Shown: one piece after another, positions 1 through 5,024 of the stretch
Numbering within the stretch: the first letter of the stretch is position 1
Layout: the number at the start of each line of letters is the position of its first letter
Source: Clostridia bacterium
Lineage (GTDB): Bacteria > Bacillota > Clostridia > Christensenellales > Borkfalkiaceae
DNA length: 5,507 nucleotides
Reading direction: 5' to 3'
Assembly: GCA_017505675.1 (NCBI GenBank)
Contig: JAFVOV010000002.1
Span: forward strand, 1 to 5,507
The notes under the pieces: generated by a model
The model's input: only the letters and a program-made list of their open reading frames with translations
What the model was told of the DNA's origin: nothing
Database searches by the model: none
Translations under genes and position numbers: made by a program

Positions 1-473
1 GAAGTGGTATCACCAACTAACGTCGCTGCGCCTTGTAGATTTGAAGATACTGATATACTTATTAAAACGGGAATAGGCGAAACACCTATTTTTTTAGCAA
101 CGGCAAAACCTATAGGCGCTAACATCAAAACGGTTGCAACGTTATCCATAAACGCAGATATTACCCCGCTTAATACAGATAACAAAACTAAAGCGACTAA
201 TGAATTTGGCATTTTTGACATTAGTTTTTCCGCAAGCATATTTGGCATACCTGATTCTGAAAACAACCCTACGGTTATCATAATGCCAACCAGCATTAAA
301 ATTACGTTATAATCAATCGCCAAAAATGCGCCGTACCATTTTGTAAAACCACCTATCGCACACGCAACGGACGCTATAAGCGCCGAAATACCGGTAACGA
401 TAGTTTTATATTTAGGTAATGCGATTATAATTGCAAACGTAAGTATAAATAGTATTAAAATAAAAATCTTCAT
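1..473 (-). CDS. Ion-transporter-superfamily permease (ArsB/NhaD/SLC13 type), 3' part missing
   Basis: Seen: an open minus-strand frame from ATG at 473 runs off the left edge after 157 codons. The protein is strongly hydrophobic, with likely membrane segments near residues 2-20, 24-42, 54-72, 91-109, 113-126 and from 133 on. Two signatures are visible: D110-N111 followed by VATVLMLAP, and SNLQGAATLVGD at 144-155. Family knowledge: this DN...T motif followed by an SN..G.ATL.GD loop is typical of the ArsB/NhaD/CitM/SLC13 superfamily, 10-12 helix membrane transporters of oxyanions, di- and tricarboxylates or Na+/H+. The substrate cannot be read from this fragment. Start choice: GGAG at 480-483 lies 6 nt before ATG 473; an in-frame ATG at 485 overlaps that GGAG and is less likely. 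The gene sits directly behind a manganese riboswitch, so it is probably manganese-induced and may move Mn2+ or a metal-anion complex (inference). Confidence 0.85.
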   Translation of the reverse strand, partial: MKIFILILFILTFAIIIALPKYKTIVTGISALIASVACAIGGFTKWYGAFLAIDYNVILMLVGIMITVGLFSESGMPNMLAEKLMSKMPNSLVALVLLSVLSGVISAFMDNVATVLMLAPIGFAVAKKIGVSPIPVLISISVSSNLQGAATLVGDTT

Positions 474-486
474 AAGTTTCTCCATA

Positions 487-527
487 ATAAAAAGACTTTC
501 ACCGTAATTATTGACGGTAAAAGTCTT
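487..527 (-). terminator. Riboswitch-controlled attenuator (expression platform)
   Basis: The minus strand carries a 14-bp hairpin: arm 527-514 pairs with arm 505-492, one G.U pair included, around an 8-nt loop. It is followed by a U-rich run (TTTTTATT, counting the last stem bases). The left arm contains the whole 3' strand of aptamer helix P1 (523-517), so P1 and the terminator exclude each other. The expected logic is that Mn2+ stabilises P1, the terminator cannot form and the permease is transcribed. The run ends just before the permease Shine-Dalgarno, so termination would remove the gene entirely. Confidence 0.85.
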
Positions 528-622
528 GTTATAACCACTTTCGTAATTACACAGCGCCGGGCGTATGCCGTATTGACGACGCTATGAACGCTAAAAAATT
601 AGCGCTAACTACTCCCTTTTAC
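517..622 (-). promoter_or_regulatory. yybP-ykoY manganese riboswitch aptamer
   Basis: Seen on the minus-strand RNA: P1 pairs GUAAAAG (622-616) with CUUUUAC (523-517). The conserved GGGAGUAG lies at the 5' side. P2 is an 8-bp hairpin at 606-587 with a UUUU loop. P3 pairs 585-578 with 558-551 and encloses GUCAAUACGG and a small GGC/GCC helix. P4 is an 8-bp hairpin at 550-531 capped by a GAAA tetraloop. Family knowledge: the four-way junction with GGGAGUAG in the first internal loop and the GUCA..AC segment in P3 is the yybP-ykoY class, which binds Mn2+ where these two loops dock and usually switches efflux genes on. The aptamer starts 14 nt after the ldh stop codon and precedes the permease. 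I matched the class by eye, not with a covariance model. Confidence 0.86.
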
Positions 623-635
623 AAGAAGTATTAAA

Positions 636-1601
636 TTATCTTACGTTGAGCGCGTCGAACGTCTTATCGAGCGAAGCAAGTTTTTCAGAGAATAACTTCA
701 TTTCGTCTTCGGGAAGTGGTAATTCAACGATTTCTTTTAATCCGCTACCACCAACCTTACAAAGAACGCCCGTGCAAAGATTTTTAGCGCCGTATTGTCC
801 GTCAAGATAAGTTGCAACAGACATAATTGTATCAGTATCAGAAACGAGCGCTTTAATAAGTTGAACGGTAGATGCCGCAATAGCGTAGAAGGTTGCGCCT
901 TTTGCCTTAATAACCTTTGAGCCTGCCGCTACCATACCGGTATAAATGTTGTTGAGTTCAGTTTCAAGTTCGTCTTTTTGAACGCCCATAATCTTTGTGC
1001 AGTAATCTCTAATCGGCATACCGCAAACGGTGCAAAGACTCCAAGGAGCCATACAAGCATCACCGTGTTCACCGAAAACGTAAGCGTTTACGTTAGATGC
1101 GTCTACTTTGCAGTAAGCAGCAACTGCTTGAATTAAACGGTTAGAGTCTAAAAGTGTACCAGTACCGATAACTTGTTCTTTCTTTAAGCCTGCTTCTTTC
1201 ATAAGAACGTAAGTAAGAACGTCAACGGGGTTAGATACTACAACGTATAAAGCGTCGGGCGCGATTTTAGAAAAATCATTTGCCTTAATAACGCTCTTTA
1301 ATATACCAACGTTAATAGCCGCAAGGTCAAGTCTGGTTTGACCGGGTTTTCTGCCTACGCCGAAAGTAATAACAACAACGTCAGAACCTGCAACGTCAGC
1401 ATAGTCACCACACCAAATTTTGCAAGAAGGAACGCAAGCCGCGCATTGAGTAATATCAAGCGCTTCGCCTTCAGCCTTTTCTTTGTTTATATCAACTAAA
1501 ACTATTTCGCTACAAACGCCTTGAAGTGTAAGTGCGTAAGCGATAGTTGCGCCTACGTTACCTGCGCCTAAAATTGAAATTTTTCTCTTTTTCTGTATCA
1601 T
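636..1601 (-). CDS. ldh: L-lactate/malate dehydrogenase family enzyme (LDH-like, Arg at specificity site)
   Basis: This 321-residue protein has the normal length of an NAD-dependent 2-hydroxyacid dehydrogenase that interconverts a 2-oxoacid and its L-2-hydroxyacid in the cytoplasm. Seen: the Rossmann loop GAGNVGA at 12-18, NAD-ribose-binding D37, the mobile loop with R90, N124 in VSNPVDVLTY, D152 and R155 in GTGTLLDSNR, catalytic H179 in FGEHGDA, and T237 in KGATFYAIA. Most motifs (GTGTLLDS, KGAT) are LDH-like. However, the residue before KPG, Gln102 in classical LDHs, is Arg84, as in malate dehydrogenases. The substrate is therefore uncertain, and the symbol ldh reflects family placement. 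Twelve cysteines, four of them at 53-64, are unusual. AGGAG lies 12 nt before the ATG, a rather long spacing. The gene has its own promoter downstream of murC and no terminator before the riboswitch that follows. Confidence 0.88.
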   Translation of the reverse strand: MIQKKRKISILGAGNVGATIAYALTLQGVCSEIVLVDINKEKAEGEALDITQCAACVPSCKIWCGDYADVAGSDVVVITFGVGRKPGQTRLDLAAINVGILKSVIKANDFSKIAPDALYVVVSNPVDVLTYVLMKEAGLKKEQVIGTGTLLDSNRLIQAVAAYCKVDASNVNAYVFGEHGDACMAPWSLCTVCGMPIRDYCTKIMGVQKDELETELNNIYTGMVAAGSKVIKAKGATFYAIAASTVQLIKALVSDTDTIMSVATYLDGQYGAKNLCTGVLCKVGGSGLKEIVELPLPEDEMKLFSEKLASLDKTFDALNVR

Positions 1602-1637
1602 ATTGCCGAAAATCTCCTATTTCGAATTTACAATAAT

Positions 1638-1666
1638 ATGATACACTTTAATTATTTTTTTTGCAA
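1638..1666 (-). promoter_or_regulatory. Probable sigma-A promoter of ldh
   Basis: The minus strand has TTGCAA (1666-1661) as -35, a 17-nt spacer and TATCAT (1643-1638) as -10, 37 nt upstream of the ldh ATG. Spacing is ideal and both hexamers are close to consensus. It lies in the 92-nt gap after murC, so ldh can be transcribed independently. No convincing murC terminator is seen in this gap, so read-through from murC remains possible. Confidence 0.6.
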
Positions 1667-1693
1667 ACGATTTAAGGTGTATTTTTAATATTT

Positions 1694-3058
1694 TTATTTG
1701 TCATTTTGTTTTTCCAAAAATTCTTTGGCTATAAAATATATATCCCCAGCGCCAAAGAATACTACCTTTTTAAATTTACCCTTAAAACTTAAAACGGCAG
1801 ATAAAAGTTCTTCTTCATTTTTAGCGTAAATGCAATTCTCGCCAGAAACGGAAATTATATTTTTATAAAGCGTTTCCGCATCACCTTTTTCAGAAAATTC
1901 TTCACGCGCAGGATACGTTTTATATATAATAAGCGGTTTAACCGATTTAAAAGTAGAAATAAACGCGTCAATAAGTTTTTCCGTTCTAGAATAAGTATGT
2001 GGCTGAAAGACGGTGACAAAATCATCACCGCTTTCGCTAAATGCTTTTAACGTGCTTTTTAGTTCCCTTGGGTGATGCGCGTAATCTGCAAAAAATTTTA
2101 AGCCTTCTTTTTCCCCAAGGTATTCCGCGCGGCGCTTAACCCCTTTAAAATTTTCTAGTCCTGATTTTATCAAATTAAAAGGTATACGCAACACGTCACA
2201 AACGGCAACGGTTGCAAGCGCGTTATAAACGTTATGTTTACCTATAACCGAAAGGTTAATTTTACCTAACGTTCTACCGTGAGCGCAAGCAGTAAAAGTA
2301 TACCCTTTGCCGTTATATTTAACGCTTTTAGCCGTATAAGTTGCAGGGGTGTTTATCCCAAACGTTACGGTTGAAGAATTAAAAATTTTATGCGCGTAAA
2401 CGTCGTCTGCGTTTATTACCGCAAGGCTGTTTCCAACAAACTTTGAAAACGCGCTTACCATATCAGCCATATCTTTATACGAGTCAAGGTGGTCGTCGTC
2501 GATATTAAGCACTACGGAAATATCTGGCGTTATATCTAAAAAATTCTTTTTATATTCGCAAGCCTCTATTACCGCAAAATCTTCCCCACCGGCAAGATAA
2601 TTTCCGTAATCGTCCGTTTCGCCCCCTAAAAATACCGTGGGGGCTCTTTCCACATTTTTTAATACCGACGCTATCATTGCTGTAGCGGTAGTTTTTCCGT
2701 GACTTCCAGAAATTGCAACCGAACGCATAAAGCGCTCTAATATTTCCCCTAAAAATTCACTCCGCTTTACTATGGGGATTTTTTTGCGTTTAGCCGTGGC
2801 AAGTTCAACGTTATCTTCCTTTACGGCAGAAGTGTAAACTACGGCGTCAGCCTTTCTTAAATTAAAAGGCGAGTGCTTAAAATAAATTTTCGCGCCGAGT
2901 TTAATGAGTTCTTCGGTAAGGCTATTAGGGCAAATTTCGCTACCCGTAACCGTTTTACCAACGGATATTGCGTATTTTGCAAGCGCGCTCATTGACACAC
3001 CGCCTATACCTATAAAGTGTAAAGTTTGATACTTTGATGATAAAATATAGTTTTTCAT
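1694..3058 (-). CDS. murC: UDP-N-acetylmuramate--L-alanine ligase
   Basis: MurC adds L-alanine to UDP-N-acetylmuramic acid using ATP, the first peptide-stem step of peptidoglycan synthesis in the cytoplasm (EC 6.3.2.8). At 454 residues the length is normal. Seen: the N-terminal UDP-binding Rossmann motif GIGGVSMSALA at 17-27, the ATP P-loop GSHGKTT at 118-124, EACEY at 165-169, NIDDDHLDSY at 185-194 (central-domain metal/substrate region), GKHNVYNALA at 273-282, KRRAEYLG at 308-315, DYAHHP at 325-330, FQPHTYSRT at 351-359 and the C-terminal GAGDI at 436-440. GIGGxSMSALA and EACEY are MurC-like rather than MurD/E/F-like. The start at 3058 is the only one that keeps the GIGG motif in full. It has no Shine-Dalgarno and is preceded by a two-codon reading frame. 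The gene diverges from spoVG; ldh follows. Confidence 0.96.
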   Translation of the reverse strand: MKNYILSSKYQTLHFIGIGGVSMSALAKYAISVGKTVTGSEICPNSLTEELIKLGAKIYFKHSPFNLRKADAVVYTSAVKEDNVELATAKRKKIPIVKRSEFLGEILERFMRSVAISGSHGKTTATAMIASVLKNVERAPTVFLGGETDDYGNYLAGGEDFAVIEACEYKKNFLDITPDISVVLNIDDDHLDSYKDMADMVSAFSKFVGNSLAVINADDVYAHKIFNSSTVTFGINTPATYTAKSVKYNGKGYTFTACAHGRTLGKINLSVIGKHNVYNALATVAVCDVLRIPFNLIKSGLENFKGVKRRAEYLGEKEGLKFFADYAHHPRELKSTLKAFSESGDDFVTVFQPHTYSRTEKLIDAFISTFKSVKPLIIYKTYPAREEFSEKGDAETLYKNIISVSGENCIYAKNEEELLSAVLSFKGKFKKVVFFGAGDIYFIAKEFLEKQNDK

Positions 3059-3072
3059 ACCATATTTTATTA
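3055..3072 (-). promoter_or_regulatory. Atypical murC start: ATG-GTA-TGA mini-frame, no Shine-Dalgarno, nearby -10
   Basis: On the minus strand ATG GTA TGA (3063-3055) overlaps the murC start (3058-3056) in the ATGA arrangement. No purine-rich ribosome-binding site is present in the preceding 40 nt, which are almost all A and T. Candidate -10 hexamers TAATAA (3072-3067) or TAAAAT (3069-3064) lie so close that transcription could start at or within a few bases of the ATG. A possible -35 for the first is TTGTGC (3095-3090) with a 17-nt spacer. AT-richness makes the promoter call weak. Confidence 0.3.
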
Positions 3073-3131
3073 AAAAACATTAAAAAATAGCACAAAAACG
3101 TTAATTTTTAATAAAAATTTTTAAAAACCTA

Positions 3132-3160
3132 TTGAAATTAGATTAAAAGCGTGGTATAAT
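3132..3160 (+). promoter_or_regulatory. Strong sigma-A-type promoter of spoVG
   Basis: TTGAAA (3132-3137), a 17-nt spacer and a perfect TATAAT (3155-3160) with an extended TG at 3152-3153. Runs of A and T just upstream (3101-3128) could serve as an UP element. Transcription should begin near 3167, giving a leader of about 27 nt. In Bacillus subtilis spoVG is known for sigma-H control; this promoter instead fits the housekeeping factor. Confidence 0.85.
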
Positions 3161-3193
3161 ATACATAATATTTGTAAGGAAGGTATTTGGAAA

Positions 3194-3466
3194 ATGAAAA
3201 TCTCTGACGTTAGAGTTCGTATCGTCAAAAAAGACGACAGCAAACTTAAAGCTGTTGCATCAGTTACGTTCGACGACTGCTTCGTTATTCACGACATTAA
3301 GGTTATCGAAGGCTCTGAAGGTTACTTTATCGCTATGCCCAGCAGAAAGACTGCTGACGGCGAATATAAAGATATCGCCCACCCGATTAAAACCGAAATG
3401 CGTGAAGAACTTATAAAAGTTATTCTTGCTGCGTTTGAAGAAGAAAAAGCAAAACCCGTCGACTAA
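3194..3466 (+). CDS. spoVG: SpoVG family regulator (septation protein SpoVG)
   Basis: SpoVG is a small cytoplasmic nucleic-acid-binding regulator. In Bacillota it affects septation during sporulation and, in non-sporulating species, capsule and virulence or envelope genes. The 90-residue length matches the family. Seen: the N-terminal MKISDVRVRIV, VASVTFDDCFVIHDIKVIEG at 22-40, the hallmark FIAMPSRKTADGEYKDIAHPI at 45-65, and a charged C-terminal helix with EEEKAKPVD. The ribosome-binding site AAGGAAGG (3176-3183) lies 10 nt before ATG. The gene stands alone, with its own strong promoter and a terminator, divergent from murC. Its codons (GAC, TTC, ATC more frequent) look better optimised than those of its neighbours, consistent with high expression. 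Presence of spoVG alone does not prove that the organism sporulates. Confidence 0.96.
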   Translation: MKISDVRVRIVKKDDSKLKAVASVTFDDCFVIHDIKVIEGSEGYFIAMPSRKTADGEYKDIAHPIKTEMREELIKVILAAFEEEKAKPVD

Positions 3467-3511
3467 TATTCCTTTACCCCCATTTTTCTTTTAACTTAAT
3501 AATAACTTAAC

Positions 3512-3549
3512 CTTACCGTGAGAGAATTTCTCTTGCGGTGGGTTTTTTT
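3512..3549 (+). terminator. Intrinsic terminator of spoVG
   Basis: The hairpin has arms ACCGTGAGAGA (3515-3525) and TCTCTTGCGGT (3529-3539), 11 bp including two G.U pairs around a 3-nt loop. It is extended by weaker C-G and G.U pairs at the base and followed by seven T (3543-3549). It lies 45 nt after the spoVG stop. Confidence 0.88.
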
Positions 3550-3580
3550 ACTCTAAAAACGGTAATAAAGATATTTTTGT

Positions 3581-3619
3581 AAAAAATTACGGACTTGACA
3601 AAAAGCCAAGTCCGTTTTT
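3581..3619. terminator. Bidirectional intrinsic terminator between convergent genes
   Basis: The perfect 9-bp stem ACGGACTTG (3589-3597) with CAAGTCCGT (3607-3615) has a 9-nt loop. On the plus strand TTTTT follows; on the minus strand AATTTTTT follows. On the minus strand it comes 6 nt after the stop codon of the TIM-barrel gene and is that operon's natural end. On the plus strand it backs up the spoVG terminator. Apart from these two hairpins the 155-nt gap at 3467-3621 shows nothing. Confidence 0.88.
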
Positions 3620-3621
3620 AT

Positions 3622-4416
3622 TTATTTTATTATTTTATCTGCAAGTTCACTAATAAACTCAAGAGATTCAAACAGTTCTGAATATTCTTTATAATCACTT
3701 TGATACGCTTCAATAAGTAACGCGCCGTTAAACCCAACGTCAGATAACCGCTTAAATACGTCTGTAAAATCAGTTATCCCTTTACCGGGTAAACACATTT
3801 TACCGTTCTCATCAATATCCGATAAATGCGCGGTAACTAAATCTTCGCCCATTTCTGAAATATAGTCGCCGTAAAAAATACCGCTTTGTCTGGCTTGCTT
3901 GATATCAAAAGTAGCCTTTAACAGGGGCGTGCGTTTTTTCAGTTCTGTAAAAAAGCCGATATAGTTATAATATCCCCAATGTACATTTTCATAAGCGAGT
4001 GTAACGTTGTGTTTAGCGCACACGTCAATAATATCTTGGGTAATTTTACCAACCCTTTCAAAATCAAGTTTTATAGGCGTTTTCTTAAAACGCGCGCCAC
4101 CGTGGAAAGTATAGTATTTAGCGCCAAACTCTTCCGCTGCAGACATTGTTAAATCAAGTAGCGCAAAAGAATCTGCTTTAGCGCGTTCGTTTATACTATA
4201 AAGTTGTGGCTCGAATTGAGTCGTTAAAGTGTGTACCGAATGAACGTCAATACCACCTTTAACCGCTTTTAATTTTTTACCAAAGTCTAAAGTGTATTCG
4301 CAAAAACTTTCCAAAAACACTTCAGCCGTTTGAACGTTATTTTTACTTAAAAACTCAAGCGCATCTTCCGTAGGTTTTCTAACGAACAGCGACGCCGTTG
4401 ATATCCCCGTTTGCAT
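3622..4416 (-). CDS. Sugar phosphate isomerase/epimerase family TIM-barrel protein
   Basis: This 264-residue cytoplasmic protein of the xylose-isomerase-like / AP-endonuclease-2 fold has an unknown exact substrate. Seen: VHSVH at 58-62, TFHGG at 103-107 with H105, AYENVHW at 141-147 with E143, ATFDIKQARQSG at 168-179 with D171, AHLSDID at 196-202 with H197, PGKGITDF at 210-217, and LIEAYQSDY at 234-242 with E236. Family knowledge: the spaced E, D, H, E residues at strand ends bind a divalent metal (often Mn2+, Zn2+ or Co2+) in sugar epimerases such as tagatose/psicose epimerase, hydroxypyruvate isomerase and IolE. PGKG after the HxxD motif is typical of the sugar-acting branch rather than endonuclease IV. 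The start lies 6 nt after the hpf stop and has no Shine-Dalgarno, so translation is probably coupled to hpf. A terminator follows the stop. A DNA-repair role cannot be excluded but is less likely. Confidence 0.85.
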   Translation of the reverse strand: MQTGISTASLFVRKPTEDALEFLSKNNVQTAEVFLESFCEYTLDFGKKLKAVKGGIDVHSVHTLTTQFEPQLYSINERAKADSFALLDLTMSAAEEFGAKYYTFHGGARFKKTPIKLDFERVGKITQDIIDVCAKHNVTLAYENVHWGYYNYIGFFTELKKRTPLLKATFDIKQARQSGIFYGDYISEMGEDLVTAHLSDIDENGKMCLPGKGITDFTDVFKRLSDVGFNGALLIEAYQSDYKEYSELFESLEFISELADKIIK

Positions 4417-4422
4417 AAATAA

Positions 4423-4953
4423 TTAAATTTCAGGTTCTATTAACCCCAAATCTCCGTCATTTCTCTTGTAAAGCACTTGCACCGTGTTGCTTTTCGCTTC
4501 TAAAAACACGTAAAAAGAATGTCCTAAAAGTTCCATTTCTTCCATTGCTTCGTTTACGGTCATAGGCGCAAGTTTAAACTTTTTGCCTTTAACTAACTCG
4601 ACGGGCTTTTCATCCCTGTCTGCCGTTTCATAAACTGCTACGTCACGGTAAGCGGAATTTTTTTGATGTTTATCAAATCTGGTACGGTATTTTCTTATTT
4701 GCCCTTCAAGTTTGGGAAGAACCACGTCCAAATTATCATAAAAGTTATCGCCCGTCACGGTTGCGCGCACTAATTTGCCTGCATAGTCAAGCATAACTTC
4801 AGTAACCAAAGAACTCGCTTCTTTTTTAAAACTTACTTTTGCTTTAGTATCAGCGTCGGTGAAATATTTATCAAGTTTAGCAAGTTTTTGTTCCGTTATC
4901 GCCTTTAAGCGTTCTGCTACGTCGTAATTTCTGCCTACAATTTCTATTTTCAT
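4423..4953 (-). CDS. hpf: Ribosome hibernation-promoting factor, long form
   Basis: Long HPF binds the 30S decoding region and, through its C-terminal domain, dimerises ribosomes into inactive 100S particles in stationary phase or stress. Seen: an N-terminal RaiA/YfiA-type domain at about 1-97 (MKIEIVGRNYDV; VTGDNFYDNLDVVLPKLEGQIRKYR at 66-90), a charged linker at about 98-118, and the C-terminal dimerisation domain at 119-176 with KKFKLAPMTVNEAMEEMELLGHSFYVFLEA and the ending GLIEPEI. At 176 residues it is the long form of Bacillota, not the short gammaproteobacterial HPF. The start is supported by a strong AAGGGAGG ending 7 nt before the ATG. It follows clpC after a 69-nt gap and is coupled to the TIM-barrel gene downstream. 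Its leader can fold so as to cover the ribosome-binding site. Confidence 0.96.
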   Translation of the reverse strand: MKIEIVGRNYDVAERLKAITEQKLAKLDKYFTDADTKAKVSFKKEASSLVTEVMLDYAGKLVRATVTGDNFYDNLDVVLPKLEGQIRKYRTRFDKHQKNSAYRDVAVYETADRDEKPVELVKGKKFKLAPMTVNEAMEEMELLGHSFYVFLEAKSNTVQVLYKRNDGDLGLIEPEI

Positions 4954-4960
4954 AATATTT

Positions 4961-4995
4961 CCTCCCTTAAATAATATTACTCTCTTTAAAGGGGG
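4961..4995 (-). promoter_or_regulatory. hpf ribosome-binding site with possible sequestering hairpin
   Basis: On the minus strand CCCCCTTTAAA (4995-4985) precedes TTTAAGGGAGG (4971-4961), which contains the hpf Shine-Dalgarno. CCCTT(T)AAA can pair with TTTAAGGG as eight base pairs with one bulged T around a loop of about 13 nt. This would partly hide the ribosome-binding site. Stability was not calculated. Confidence 0.4.
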
Positions 4996-5024
4996 AATTC
5001 CTTTTTTTAAAAGGAATTTTTTTT
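4996..5024 (+). repeat. Hairpin with plus-strand T-tail between clpC and hpf
   Basis: A perfect 10-bp inverted repeat AATTCCTTTT (4996-5005) / AAAAGGAATT (5009-5018) has a 3-nt loop. On the plus strand eight T (5017-5024) follow, as in an intrinsic terminator, although no plus-strand gene lies upstream. On the minus strand, the direction of clpC and hpf, it is followed by CCCCC, so it does not look like a clpC terminator. It begins at the clpC stop codon. Confidence 0.5.

Noticed and set aside
4..312. Open frame on the plus strand at the left edge
   Set aside because: It lies antisense to the permease, whose minus-strand frame has clear family motifs, membrane segments, a ribosome-binding site and a riboswitch. 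The plus-strand product matches no family I recognise.
635..640. GATAAT as the -10 of a promoter for the riboswitch and permease
   Set aside because: The spacing to the aptamer would suit, but no acceptable -35 lies 16-18 nt upstream (GACGTT at best). It is kept only as a weak possibility.
1602..1693. Rex-type redox operator or murC terminator in the gap before ldh
   Set aside because: No TTGTTAA-type palindrome and no GC-containing hairpin followed by a T run is present on the minus strand.
3103..3119. AATTTTT/AAAAATT inverted repeat in the murC-spoVG intergenic region
   Set aside because: It is built only of A and T runs in very AT-rich DNA. An UP-element role for the A/T tracts explains it as well as an operator does.
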